Shown: positions 15,700 to 24,246 of the stretch, in pieces
Position numbering within the stretch: position 1 is the stretch's first letter
How the letters are laid out: every line of letters starts with the position of its first letter
Source: Vibrio porteresiae DSM 19223
GTDB taxonomy: Bacteria; Pseudomonadota; Gammaproteobacteria; Enterobacterales; Vibrionaceae
Direction: 5' to 3'
Assembly (NCBI RefSeq): GCF_024347055.1
Contig: NZ_AP024895.1
Location: 2,108,001-2,172,000 of the forward strand
Length of the DNA stretch: 64,000 nucleotides
The notes under the pieces: model-generated
Database searches by the model: none
Seen by the model: only the letters and a program-made list of their open reading frames with translations
Told to the model about the DNA's origin: nothing
Translations under genes and position numbers: made by a program

Positions 15700-17163
15700 T
15701 TATGAGCGTGGTACAACGCCTTGCGGAATTGGACACAGGTACGGAGCGCGTTGTAACTCTTGCTCCAGCTCAGCTTTGGCTTGCTTAATATGAGTCGGTT
15801 CGAGCAGCAAATCGAGCGCCGTAGCTGCCATGACTTTCGCCGCATGTGCCATCCCTTTGTAACCGACCGACGTATTACCTTGTGATACTGCTTGCCACGT
15901 ATGCAATGGCGTACCAAAAGCATAACAAGGTGCGTAACATTGCACTGTCGGCACCACCCAACTCACATCCCCCACATCTGTTGAGCCGTAAAGCGGTTCA
16001 AAACACGCTTTGTACGGCATAGGTCGATGCATCACCGCTTCATAATACAAATATCCCATCGATGACGGTGACACGTCCCGATTCATCGCACACAAATGAT
16101 CGACGCTAGCCTTAATATCTTCTTTGGTTAACGTGCCACGCATTTCCTCTAAATAGGCTTGCTCTGCGTCGGTGTAGGTCGGCATGCCAAGCGTTTCGAT
16201 ATGCTGAGCCATCAATGATTCCAAGTAACGATTTGGCTGATAGCTTGAGCACGCTTTGATGAACTCAACATCCACGCTTGTCCCCGCCATCAGTGCTGCG
16301 CCCTGAGCGATCGCTTGAATGCGAGTATAAATATCTTGCACATCGGCAACGCGCGGTGAACGCATCAAATAGAGTACGGACGCTTGCGCTTGCACCACGT
16401 TCGGCGCTAAGCCACCCGATTGAGTAATCGCATAGTGCAGACGAGAATCTTGCGGAATATGTTCACGCAAGTAGTTCGCGCCAACGTTCATCAGCTCGAC
16501 TGAATCAAGTGCACTGCGGCCAATATGAGGTGCGGCTGCTGCGTGAGATGCCTTACCGTGGAAATGAAATTCCGCCTGAATATTGGCTAGCGTCGGAGTA
16601 TTAAACACCCCAGAAAAGGAGTGAGGATGCCAAGTAATCGCCGCATCAAGATCGTTAAATACGCCATCACGAACCATAAACGTTTTACCTGAACCGCCCT
16701 CTTCCGCCGGACAACCATAAAAGGTGACTGTGCCTGAAAGTTGATGGGTTTCAAGATAGTGTTTAATCGCCAAAGCCGCTCCGACTGAGGCCACACCCAG
16801 TAGATGGTGACCACAGCCATGCCCGTTGCCACCTTCCACCACACAATGAGGCGTCGCTTCCCCAGCATGCTGACTCAAACCAGACAATGCATCGTACTCA
16901 CCTAAAAAGCCAATGTGCGGTTCACCGTGGCCAAAGGTAGCGGTAAACGCGGTTTCAATCCCAGCAACCCCTGTGGTTACGGCAAAATCATTGCGTTGGA
17001 GAAAGGACTGAATCGCCTGAGCGGATTGAAATTCTTCAAAGCGAGTTTCGGCAAATCCCCAGATCTGCTCGCTTAGCTCAGTTAATGGTGTTTGATGTTG
17101 GTCGATGCTGTGCCAAAGCAGCTCATGCTCTGACATGGATTGATGGTTATTTGGGCACTCCAT
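15700..17163 (-). CDS. M20 amidohydrolase, AbgB-like (p-aminobenzoyl-glutamate hydrolase subunit type)
   Basis: A 487-residue M20D peptidase-like hydrolase. Metal-binding motifs are seen in GNGHGCGHHLLG, PAEEGGSGK and the conserved HGKASHAAAAPHIGRSALD lid region. The size and the STDVGDVSW motif near the C-terminus match AbgB, which with AbgA cleaves p-aminobenzoyl-glutamate from folate breakdown. No AbgA or AbgT homologue is adjacent, so the true substrate may be another N-acyl amino acid. AAGGGA lies 7 bases before the ATG at 17163, supporting that start. A cytosolic enzyme; monocistronic. Confidence 0.82.
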   Translation of the reverse strand: MECPNNHQSMSEHELLWHSIDQHQTPLTELSEQIWGFAETRFEEFQSAQAIQSFLQRNDFAVTTGVAGIETAFTATFGHGEPHIGFLGEYDALSGLSQHAGEATPHCVVEGGNGHGCGHHLLGVASVGAALAIKHYLETHQLSGTVTFYGCPAEEGGSGKTFMVRDGVFNDLDAAITWHPHSFSGVFNTPTLANIQAEFHFHGKASHAAAAPHIGRSALDSVELMNVGANYLREHIPQDSRLHYAITQSGGLAPNVVQAQASVLYLMRSPRVADVQDIYTRIQAIAQGAALMAGTSVDVEFIKACSSYQPNRYLESLMAQHIETLGMPTYTDAEQAYLEEMRGTLTKEDIKASVDHLCAMNRDVSPSSMGYLYYEAVMHRPMPYKACFEPLYGSTDVGDVSWVVPTVQCYAPCYAFGTPLHTWQAVSQGNTSVGYKGMAHAAKVMAATALDLLLEPTHIKQAKAELEQELQRAPYLCPIPQGVVPRS

Positions 17164-17423
17164 TGCGCTTCCCTTGAAAATGGGTTGATGATGCCCAATC
17201 TATTAAGCAAGGCAGGGTTAGACAAGATAACCAATTGTTTAGGGTAATGACTTTTAGTTATCGTCTCACCTGTTATCAAAGTCTGTTAGTAACATCGGTA
17301 CGTAAACTTGTTTGTAAAACCAAGGTGGCACAAAGACTCTGCTTCTCACTCATTTTGAACCTTGTGACATTTTTGCAGACTAACTAACAAAAGCTATCCA
17401 CCCGCATTTACAGAGGTGAAGAC

Positions 17424-18386
17424 ATGGATACCAACACAAAACAGATCATTGATGGCCTATTTGAGCGTCTTGCTCAGGCGGAAAAACAGAACAGCAATCG
17501 CGATAGAGAAGCCGAATCGCTCATCGAAAAACACGTGGTTGCACACCCAGCAGCCCCTTACTACATGGCACAAACCATGGTGATGCAAGAGGCCACCATC
17601 AAGCAGCTTCACGCGCAAGTTGAACAACTTAAAACCGAGTTAACCCAAGCTCAAGCGCAGGCTCAACAAAAAAGCTCCGGTGGTTTCCTTTCTGGGCTAT
17701 TTGGCGGCCATAAAAACCAGAACAACCAGCAATGGCAAAACAACCCTCAAGGCAACCGTTTTAGCGGTAGTAATGGCTTTGGCCCCAACAATGGGGGCAA
17801 TAATTATGGTCCCAATAATGGCTATGGCAATCCCGGTTCCGGTAACAATGGTTTTGGTAATAGCGGTTATGCGCAAAATGGCTACGGCAACGGCGGTTAC
17901 GGGCGTGGTAACAGCTTCTTAGGTGGCGCACTGCAAACAGCAGCAGGTGTCGCAGGCGGTGTCGTATTAGGTAATATGATGATGAATATGTTTAGTCATC
18001 ACCAGCCAGAAGAGATCGTCAACATCATTAACGAAGATCCAATGCAACAAAATATGGATGGCATGGGCAGTTCATTTATGGACAGCTCGTACATGGATAA
18101 CCAATTCTCCGATGCCAGCGGCTTTACCGACGGTCAAAGCGATGCCGATTTTACCAACGGAGGTTTTGATACCGCCGCAACGGATGGCAACGGTTTTACC
18201 GAAGGTTTTGGTACGGGAGGTTTTGACACCAGCACCTTTGATAATGGCGGTTTTGCCAATACGGATACTGGTACCGACCCATTTAGCAATGGCTTTGGTA
18301 GCGACAGTTACGACGACCCGTTCTCAGGTGGTTTTGGTGGCGGGTTCGACGACAGCGGCTTTGATGACTTTAACGATCTGAGCTAA
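17424..18386 (+). CDS. DUF2076 domain-containing protein with Gly/Asn-rich repeats
   Basis: A 320-residue acidic protein. Residues 1-85 form a charged helical region with a coiled coil (QLHAQVEQLKTELTQAQAQAQ), the start of DUF2076. Residues 95-165 are Gly/Asn repeats such as NGYGNPGSGNNGFGNSGY. A Gly/Ala/Val-rich segment GGALQTAAGVAGGVVLGNMM (about 167-186) follows, and the acidic C-terminus repeats FxxGGFD. Function is unknown; in the family a periplasmic or envelope role has been proposed, but there is no signal peptide here. The ATG is preceded by GAGGTGAAGAC. It is followed by a good terminator. Confidence 0.82.
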   Translation: MDTNTKQIIDGLFERLAQAEKQNSNRDREAESLIEKHVVAHPAAPYYMAQTMVMQEATIKQLHAQVEQLKTELTQAQAQAQQKSSGGFLSGLFGGHKNQNNQQWQNNPQGNRFSGSNGFGPNNGGNNYGPNNGYGNPGSGNNGFGNSGYAQNGYGNGGYGRGNSFLGGALQTAAGVAGGVVLGNMMMNMFSHHQPEEIVNIINEDPMQQNMDGMGSSFMDSSYMDNQFSDASGFTDGQSDADFTNGGFDTAATDGNGFTEGFGTGGFDTSTFDNGGFANTDTGTDPFSNGFGSDSYDDPFSGGFGGGFDDSGFDDFNDLS

Positions 18387-18408
18387 ATCGTTCTTCCATG
18401 ACTTACCG

Positions 18409-18442
18409 CAAAGGCAGGCACTCCCTGCCTTTGTCTGTTTTT
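18409..18442 (+). terminator. Terminator of the DUF2076 gene
   Basis: A perfect 10-bp stem CAAAGGCAGG / CCTGCCTTTG with a five-base loop, followed by TCTGTTTTT. Confidence 0.9.
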
Positions 18443-18494
18443 ACACCACATTAACCTTCTGATAAGCAACGTGATTCTTCGTCAAGCTTGTCTA

Positions 18495-18520
18495 TTGATT
18501 CATTCATATTGATGATTCAA
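18495..18520. promoter_or_regulatory. Inverted repeat upstream of the FecBCD/MolABC-like operon
   Basis: TTGATTCAT (18495-18503) and ATGATTCAA (18512-18520) form a 9-bp inverted repeat with one mismatch and an 8-base spacer, about 100 bases before the operon. Possible operator; it does not match the ModE consensus that I remember. Confidence 0.35.
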
Positions 18521-18620
18521 ATAAATTTTATAAATCTCCATTTTTTTTGATCAAACACCTTGAGTCTGTTTGCTAAAGGCGTATTTTGGGAGTTCCCCAC
18601 TCTTTAAAATGACTTTTGTT

Positions 18621-19676
18621 ATGAAAAAAACTTGGCTTACGCTCTCTTCAACCCTGCTTATGATGGCCACCAGCTCTGCTTGGGCAGACCGCACCATCGT
18701 CGACCAAATTGGCCGTGAAGTTACGATTCCAGATCAAGTCAATCGCGTTGTGGTACTGCAGCATCAAACCTTAGACCTACTAATGCAGTTGGACGCAAAA
18801 GACAAAATTGTCGGCGTGCTGTCGAGCTGGAAGAAACATCTCGGAGCAGAAGTAATTCGCTTAGACCCAGCGCTGCCTTCTCTCCCAATGCCTGGCGACC
18901 TGACTCAAGTCAACGTTGAAAGTCTGCTCAAACTCAATCCGCAAGTGGTGTTTGTTACTAACTATGCACCGCAAGCGATGATTGACCAAATCAGTAACGT
19001 CGGTATTCCTGTAGTCGCTATTTCCCTACGTGCTGATAAAGCAGGTCAAGCAAACAAAATGAATGCCGACATAGCCAATGAAGACCAAGTGTATAACCAA
19101 GGTTTAGCCCAAGGTATCCGTCTGATTGGTGATGTGGTTAATCGTCAAAAGCAAGCTGAGCAGTTGATCAAAACCACCTTCGCTGACCGCGCCGAAGTCG
19201 CCAAACGACTCGATGAAATAAAACCAGCAGAGCGTGTGCGTGTTTACATGGCTAACCCAAATCTCACCACTTACGGTTCAGGTAAATACACTGGCTTAAT
19301 GATGCAACATGCAGGTGCAGTGAACGTGGCAGCCGCAAGCATTAAAGGTTATCAACAAGTCTCGATTGAAAATGTCATGCAATGGAACCCACAGGTGATT
19401 TTCGTTCAAAGCCGTTATCCCAATGTCGTGAAAGAGATCAACACCGATCCACGTTGGCAGTCGATTGATGCCGTTGTACATCATCGCGTTTACCTAATGC
19501 CGGAATACGCCAAAGCATGGGGCTATGCAACCCCTGAAGCACTGGCTATTGGCGAAATGTGGATGGCGAAAAAGCTCTATCCTGCCAATTTTAAGGATGT
19601 GGACATGACCCAATTGGCGAACCGCTACTATGAGCAGTTCTACCATGTTCCTTATACTCAGGCAGTGACCCAATAA
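18621..19676 (+). CDS. FecB/BtuF-type periplasmic substrate-binding protein, first gene of an ABC importer operon
   Basis: A class III binding protein with a signal peptide MKKTWLTLSSTLLMMATSSAWA followed by mature DRTIVDQIGREVTIP, the usual start of this family. Two lobes are linked by a long helix. The longest frame begins at a TTG 51 bases upstream; I chose the ATG at 18621 because it starts a normal signal peptide, though the ATG at 18609 is also possible and neither has a clear ribosome site. Its stop overlaps the permease start by one base. In this class the ligand can be siderophore, heme, B12 or molybdate; the ModA-like gene at the end of the operon favours molybdate or tungstate. Confidence 0.83.
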   Translation: MKKTWLTLSSTLLMMATSSAWADRTIVDQIGREVTIPDQVNRVVVLQHQTLDLLMQLDAKDKIVGVLSSWKKHLGAEVIRLDPALPSLPMPGDLTQVNVESLLKLNPQVVFVTNYAPQAMIDQISNVGIPVVAISLRADKAGQANKMNADIANEDQVYNQGLAQGIRLIGDVVNRQKQAEQLIKTTFADRAEVAKRLDEIKPAERVRVYMANPNLTTYGSGKYTGLMMQHAGAVNVAAASIKGYQQVSIENVMQWNPQVIFVQSRYPNVVKEINTDPRWQSIDAVVHHRVYLMPEYAKAWGYATPEALAIGEMWMAKKLYPANFKDVDMTQLANRYYEQFYHVPYTQAVTQ

Positions 19677-20689
19677 TGCAGCGTCACTCGTTGCCAATTC
19701 AAAGCGCGCTGGTTCTCGGCGCGCTGTTTATCGCGGTTATGTCATTGGGCATAGGCACTTTTTCGCTCTCTTTAACTCACATTACCAAAGCACTTGCGGC
19801 GCCACTGTTCTCTTTTATCGAACCTGTCTCTCCCATAGAACATCAAGTGATTTGGAATGTGCGCTTACCGCGCATTTTAATGGCCCTGCTGGCTGGTAGC
19901 GGCTTAGCCTTATGCGGCGCGACCTTACAAGGTCTGTTTCGTAATCCGCTGGTGAGTCCACACATTATTGGTGTGTCGTCCGGTGCCGCCTTTGGTGGTT
20001 CGCTGGCGATTTTACTTGGCTGGAGCCAACTCGGATTGCTCGCCTCGACCTTTAGTTTTGGGATGATAGCGTTACTGCTGGTGTTTGTGATTGCCCACTA
20101 TTTTGGTCACCATAACCATCTCGTGCTGATTCTCGCTGGCGTCATTTTAAGTGGTCTGTTTGGTGCACTGGTCAGTTTGATGCAGTTTCTAGCGGATAAC
20201 GAAGAGGTGTTACCCAACATCGTTTTTTGGCTACTGGGTAGCGTTGCAACCGCGAATTGGGCGCATCTGCTCACCATGGCGGTGCCTTTGTTACTGGCGT
20301 CAATCTTGCTGCTGGCGTTACGTTGGCGCATCAATATTCTCTCTATGGGCGAACAAGATGCCGAACTTCTGGATCAAAATGCTCACCGCGTACGTTGGTT
20401 AATCTTGATCTTGTGTGCTGTGATTATTGCTAGCCAAGTCGCTGTGAGTGGCAATATTGGTTGGGTAGGTTTAGTGGTACCACACATGGCAAGAATGGTG
20501 GTGGGCAGCGATCATCGCGCCTTGCTTCCAGCGTCAATGGCGATAGGCGGTGCTTTTATGGTGTTGGTCGATGATTTAGCACGCACACTCACCGCTGGAG
20601 AAATTCCGCTTGGCATTCTCACCGCCCTACTCGGCACAGTGTTGATCGTCTGCCTACTTTATTGTCGACGTAAAGAGGTATTGGTATGA
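19676..20689 (+). CDS. FecCD-family ABC permease (MolB-like)
   Basis: A 337-residue permease with about ten membrane helices. Family motifs include LPRILMALLAGSGLALCGATLQ near residue 63-83 and GNIGWVGLVVPHMARM near residue 259-274. It belongs with type II importers such as BtuC, FhuB and MolB. The start codon overlaps the upstream binding-protein stop as TAATG, and the next gene starts inside its last codons, so translation is probably coupled. The substrate is inferred from operon context only. Confidence 0.87.
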   Translation: MQRHSLPIQSALVLGALFIAVMSLGIGTFSLSLTHITKALAAPLFSFIEPVSPIEHQVIWNVRLPRILMALLAGSGLALCGATLQGLFRNPLVSPHIIGVSSGAAFGGSLAILLGWSQLGLLASTFSFGMIALLLVFVIAHYFGHHNHLVLILAGVILSGLFGALVSLMQFLADNEEVLPNIVFWLLGSVATANWAHLLTMAVPLLLASILLLALRWRINILSMGEQDAELLDQNAHRVRWLILILCAVIIASQVAVSGNIGWVGLVVPHMARMVVGSDHRALLPASMAIGGAFMVLVDDLARTLTAGEIPLGILTALLGTVLIVCLLYCRRKEVLV

Positions 20690-21456
20690 GTCAACCAACA
20701 CTCCTCACGCATGGTTTGGTGTGCGGCTATCGTGGACAAGCACCACTGTTTCATCCACTCGACCTCACACTTGCTGCGGGCAAGATTACCGCTTTGTTAG
20801 GCGGTAACGGTCAGGGGAAAACCACCTTAATGCGCACGCTATTAGGCCAACTTAAGCCGCTTGCAGGTCAAGTCACTCGTGGCGGACAAGTAAACTTTGT
20901 CCCACAGCGATTTTCTGCCGCATTCTCTTACTCGGTGTTGGACATGGTTCTAATCGGACGTGCCAATAAAATTGGCCTATTTGCTACGCCCTCTCGCCAA
21001 GATAAACACGCGGCGATGGTTGCGCTAACTCAGTTAGGCATCGAACATTTAGCGAAGCAAGCTTTCAATACCCTTTCCGGGGGCCAGCAACAGTTGGTGT
21101 TGATCGCGCGAGCCTTAGCAACTGAGTGCGAACTGTTAATCCTCGATGAACCGACCGCTGCGCTCGATCTCTCCTATCAAGCCAGTGTTATCCAGTTACT
21201 GCATCGACTTGCCGCTGAACATAACATTGCGATTTTGTTCTCAACCCACGATCCCGCTCAAGCGGAATTGATCGCCGATGAGGTGCTGATGTTGATGGGA
21301 AACCAGCAATACCTCTACGGCAGTAAATCCGATGTACTCACCGCAGCCAACCTAACGGCGCTATACGAATTGCCAGTGCAACGTTGTCAGGTAAAGAGCG
21401 ATTCACTCCAGTTTTCTACTTTTGTTCCCTATTTCGGATCAATGAATTATGAATAA
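20686..21456 (+). CDS. ABC transporter ATP-binding protein (MolC-like)
   Basis: A 256-residue ATPase for the preceding permease. Walker A is GGNGQGKTT (about 38-46), the Q-loop follows in VPQRFS, the ABC signature is LSGGQQQL (about 132-139), and Walker B is LLILDEPTAALD with an H-loop in FSTHDP. It starts with ATGAG overlapping the permease stop and ends 8 bases inside the ModA-like gene, so the four genes form a tightly coupled operon. Cytosolic face of the inner membrane. Confidence 0.9.
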   Translation: MSQPTLLTHGLVCGYRGQAPLFHPLDLTLAAGKITALLGGNGQGKTTLMRTLLGQLKPLAGQVTRGGQVNFVPQRFSAAFSYSVLDMVLIGRANKIGLFATPSRQDKHAAMVALTQLGIEHLAKQAFNTLSGGQQQLVLIARALATECELLILDEPTAALDLSYQASVIQLLHRLAAEHNIAILFSTHDPAQAELIADEVLMLMGNQQYLYGSKSDVLTAANLTALYELPVQRCQVKSDSLQFSTFVPYFGSMNYE

Positions 21457-22222
21457 TCGACCACTTATTATCTTTGCCGCAGGTAGCCTCAAAACGGCGT
21501 TTCGTGACCTGATCCTTCAGTTTGAAGAACAACACGATGTTTCCGTACGCAGCCATTTTGGTCCTGCCGGTTTACTGGCGAAGAAGATTCAACAAGGTGC
21601 TTACGTCGATCTGTTTGCTTCGGCCAACGAAGCACATCCAGACAGCCTAGTGGAATATTGCACTATGGCGCCGGGCAAAGTATTTGCCACCAATCAACTG
21701 TGTGTGTTTACTCGCCCTGAGTTGAACGTGAACCAAGATAATCTCATTGCACGCTTGGCGGATCCCAACATCGTGGTTTCCACATCCACTCCGATAAGCG
21801 ATCCCGGTGGTGACTACGCGCTGCAAGTGTTTGAAAAAATTGAAACGTTGCACCCTGGTGTAGGCATCGCGATTAAAAACAAGGCGCAGCACTTGCTCGG
21901 AGGCAACATTCCCGCCTTTTCGACCACCAATCCAGCGCACATGCCTGCCGCGGCGAAACTGATCATGGATCGTCGCAGTGATATTCACGTGGGCTACGCC
22001 AGTCATACGCAAACCATGAATAATTTATCGGGCATTTCGATTGTGCCACTCCCAAGCGCGTATCAAATTACCGCTCGTTATAAATATGCATTAAACAAAA
22101 ACATCACCCCAGCGGCTGTCGCGTTTGCCGACTTTTTATTATCGCCAGCAGGCCAAGCACATTTGGTCAAAAATGGCTTTGGCTATGCCAGTACGAGTGA
22201 AGCAGCGCTGTTAACGCCATAG
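21449..22222 (+). CDS. ModA-like molybdate/tungstate-binding domain protein without signal peptide
   Basis: A 257-residue protein with the fold of periplasmic type II binding proteins. The first strand and oxyanion loop read IIFAAGSL at residues 7-14, directly after the start, and LFASANEAHPD follows near residues 52-62, both as in ModA/WtpA. There is no signal peptide and no room for one because the ATG overlaps the ATPase gene by 8 bases. The predicted protein is therefore cytosolic, unlike normal ModA. It might bind the imported oxyanion as a sensor, buffer or regulator of the transporter. Family assignment is firm; the role is inference. Confidence 0.8.
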   Translation: MNNRPLIIFAAGSLKTAFRDLILQFEEQHDVSVRSHFGPAGLLAKKIQQGAYVDLFASANEAHPDSLVEYCTMAPGKVFATNQLCVFTRPELNVNQDNLIARLADPNIVVSTSTPISDPGGDYALQVFEKIETLHPGVGIAIKNKAQHLLGGNIPAFSTTNPAHMPAAAKLIMDRRSDIHVGYASHTQTMNNLSGISIVPLPSAYQITARYKYALNKNITPAAVAFADFLLSPAGQAHLVKNGFGYASTSEAALLTP

Positions 22223-22472
22223 GGTTTTTAGAGGTCAATTGACTCACATTACAACGGTGATCATTTACTCAAAAGGTAAAAACAAAGTGAATACGCAACC
22301 GATACCGCAAGTAAATTGACAACAAAAGGGTCTAAATAGCCATAAAGTGTTACAAATTAGAATAGAAATCATGCAATTATATCGAGTGGACTCACAATTT
22401 ACATCCACAACAAATGCGCCTGACATAAGTATGGTTATAATGCTGCTGGTGTAAATTTACAGCGAGTGAGTC

Positions 22473-22844
22473 ATGTATCACTATTTATATGCGCTACGAC
22501 AGTTTCGCAATTTTCACGGTCGTGCGCGACGTAAAGAGTTTTGGCACTTCTATCTAATCAACATAGTGATTGGCTTGATTCTGTCACTGCTGGATGGTCT
22601 GTTTGGTACGATTAACCCAGTTAACGGTGCAGGTATGATCAGTGCCATTTATGCATTAATCATCATTGTTCCTTCTATCGCACTATTTGTGCGACGCATT
22701 CATGATACCGGACGTTCAGGTTGGTGGTTGCTACTGCTCTTTATTCCCGTCATTGGCTTCTTCACTTCGCTCTATTTTGCGCTCAAAGACAGCCAACCGT
22801 ACGAAAACGAGTACGGCCCAAACCGTAAACATCTTAGTTGGTGA
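22473..22844 (+). CDS. DUF805 inner membrane protein
   Basis: A 123-residue protein with about three to four hydrophobic helices and the DUF805 signature: FRGRARRKEFW-like N-terminus (here FHGRARRKEFWHFYL), then RRIHDTGRSGWW near residues 74-85 and a short C-terminal tail YGPNP-like (EYGPN). The family (YhaH/YhaI) has no settled function. Monocistronic with a strong terminator. Confidence 0.88.
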   Translation: MYHYLYALRQFRNFHGRARRKEFWHFYLINIVIGLILSLLDGLFGTINPVNGAGMISAIYALIIIVPSIALFVRRIHDTGRSGWWLLLLFIPVIGFFTSLYFALKDSQPYENEYGPNRKHLSW

Positions 22845-22885
22845 TCGTCACTACCATTATTTGCTAATGGTATAAACCGAATGAA

Positions 22886-22913
22886 AAAAGAGCGCGATTG
22901 CGCTCTTTTGTTT
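22886..22913. terminator. Bidirectional terminator between DUF805 and NYN genes
   Basis: A perfect 10-bp stem AAAAGAGCGC / GCGCTCTTTT with a GATT loop and A/T runs on either side. Confidence 0.92.
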
Positions 22914-23031
22914 ATTGGCTTGGATAAGAGGCTTCGGTTGGTTCGAAATTAACTAACGCTACCGCAATTTATTGGTTAAACAGCCGCTTTGAAAATGGTC
23001 ACTTGGCACAACAAGAAGGGGTAAAAAGAGG

Positions 23032-23508
23032 TTAACCAAGTAACAACTCACACTCGATAGGAAGATAGCGAGTGGCCGAATTCATCAAAGAGAATGCAGT
23101 AAGAGAAGGCACACCATACACTTCCGTCGCGCAGCCATAATCTTGATAGATTTTATCGAGTAACAAACTGAAATCACCATCACCAGAGACCAACACCACG
23201 GTATCAGCCTGTTTGGCGTATTCCATTCCATCTAAGGTAATACCCACATCCCAATCGCCTTTGGCAGTACCATCGGAGCGCTGGATAAACGGCTTGGTTT
23301 TTACTTCAAAACCAATAGCCCGCAAAATATTTTGAAACTGACGTTGCTTCTCATCGCCTTTATCAATGGCATAAGCGATCGCTTTAACCACTTCACGATT
23401 TTGCGTCACTTGACGCCAAAAGACGTTGTAATCGAAATTGCGCTGATAAGCTTGTCGCGTAGTGTAATAGACGTTCTGGACATCCACTAGGATGACAACT
23501 TTTTCCAT
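23032..23508 (-). CDS. NYN/LabA-like domain protein (putative RNase)
   Basis: A 158-residue single-domain PIN-like protein of the NYN (LabA/DUF88) family. The acidic residues expected for metal-dependent nuclease activity are visible: Asp in VDVQNVYY near the N-terminus, the pair in KGDWDVGITLD and the motif VSGDGDFSLLL. The family is thought to act on RNA; the target is unknown. The start ATG follows GGAATCGTT-like sequence. Cytosolic. No partner gene adjoins it. Confidence 0.85.
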   Translation of the reverse strand: MEKVVILVDVQNVYYTTRQAYQRNFDYNVFWRQVTQNREVVKAIAYAIDKGDEKQRQFQNILRAIGFEVKTKPFIQRSDGTAKGDWDVGITLDGMEYAKQADTVVLVSGDGDFSLLLDKIYQDYGCATEVYGVPSLTAFSLMNSATRYLPIECELLLG

Positions 23509-23612
23509 AACGATTCCATGTAGCTATAAAAACCGCATCCTATCATAAAGTGATGCATAAAGGGACTGTTGGTCATTACCTAACCTAACCGATTCTTTTT
23601 AAAGATCTTTGG

Positions 23613-24167
23613 TTAACCACCGACGACGCTACGCACAAAACGCAATAAGGTTGAGCCGTTATTCTGATAACGCAGAGTTTGCGCACAGCTATACACCAGG
23701 GAGTCTCCTGCCGATAATTGATGCGTTCCATCACTCAGCTCCAAGGTCAACTCGCCATCAATCACATGCAGCAGCTCGTGCCAACCGTCTGGATCGGGTT
23801 CCGCCAGATAACCATCATTGGGGGCAAGGGTCCACATCCATAATTCCACTTGTTGAGTCGCGGTAAGTGAGCAGCACAGCACCGCTTTACTCTCCGGATG
23901 GGTACCACGCCAAGTTAAGATATTACGATTATGCGACTCGGTTTCGCTTGGGCTGACGATCTGCGCAAAACTGACGCCCAGTACCGCAGCTAACTGAGCT
24001 AACTTGGCTAAGCTAATGTTGGTGCTGCCATTTTCTAGTCCCGCCACCATTCGGCGACTGATGCCGGACTTATCCGCCAAAGCCTGCTGACTTAAATCCT
24101 GTTGTGCTCTTAATCGCTTTATATTCGCCGCAACGTATTCAAGTACACCTTCTGTTTCTTGCGTCAT
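23613..24167 (-). CDS. XRE-family regulator with C-terminal cupin domain
   Basis: A 184-residue regulator: helix-turn-helix at about residues 10-65 (LRAQQDLSQQALADKSGISRR) and a small cupin barrel from about 105 to 180 (GWHELLHVIDGELTLELSDG). This is the architecture of SutR/YdcN and PuuR type repressors, where the cupin senses a small metabolite. It is divergent from a DMT exporter, and the 79 bases between them hold two near-identical palindromes that are its probable operators. It should therefore regulate itself and the exporter. The ligand is unknown. Confidence 0.88.
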   Translation of the reverse strand: MTQETEGVLEYVAANIKRLRAQQDLSQQALADKSGISRRMVAGLENGSTNISLAKLAQLAAVLGVSFAQIVSPSETESHNRNILTWRGTHPESKAVLCCSLTATQQVELWMWTLAPNDGYLAEPDPDGWHELLHVIDGELTLELSDGTHQLSAGDSLVYSCAQTLRYQNNGSTLLRFVRSVVGG

Positions 24168-24177
24168 GAAAAACCTT

Positions 24178-24197
24178 TTGTGCAGTATATTGCACCA
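24178..24197. promoter_or_regulatory. Operator-like palindrome 1 (XRE-cupin side)
   Basis: TTGTGCAGTATATTGCACCA, nearly identical to the second site; it starts 11 bases upstream of the regulator start codon, where bound protein would block its ribosome site or promoter. Confidence 0.7.
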
Positions 24198-24216
24198 TCA
24201 TAATAAACGTGGTAGT

Positions 24217-24236
24217 TTGTGCACTATATTGCACAA
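24217..24236. promoter_or_regulatory. Operator-like palindrome 2 (DMT exporter side)
   Basis: TTGTGCACTATATTGCACAA, a palindrome with 7-bp arms around a 6-bp AT-rich centre, 39 bp from palindrome 1 and 10 bases before the exporter start. Confidence 0.72.
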
Positions 24237-24246
24237 AGCTAGGGAA

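Noticed and set aside
17327..17345. Sigma-54-like TGGCAC upstream of the DUF2076 gene
   Set aside because: The GG to GC distance is 12 bases instead of 10, so it does not fit the sigma-54 consensus.
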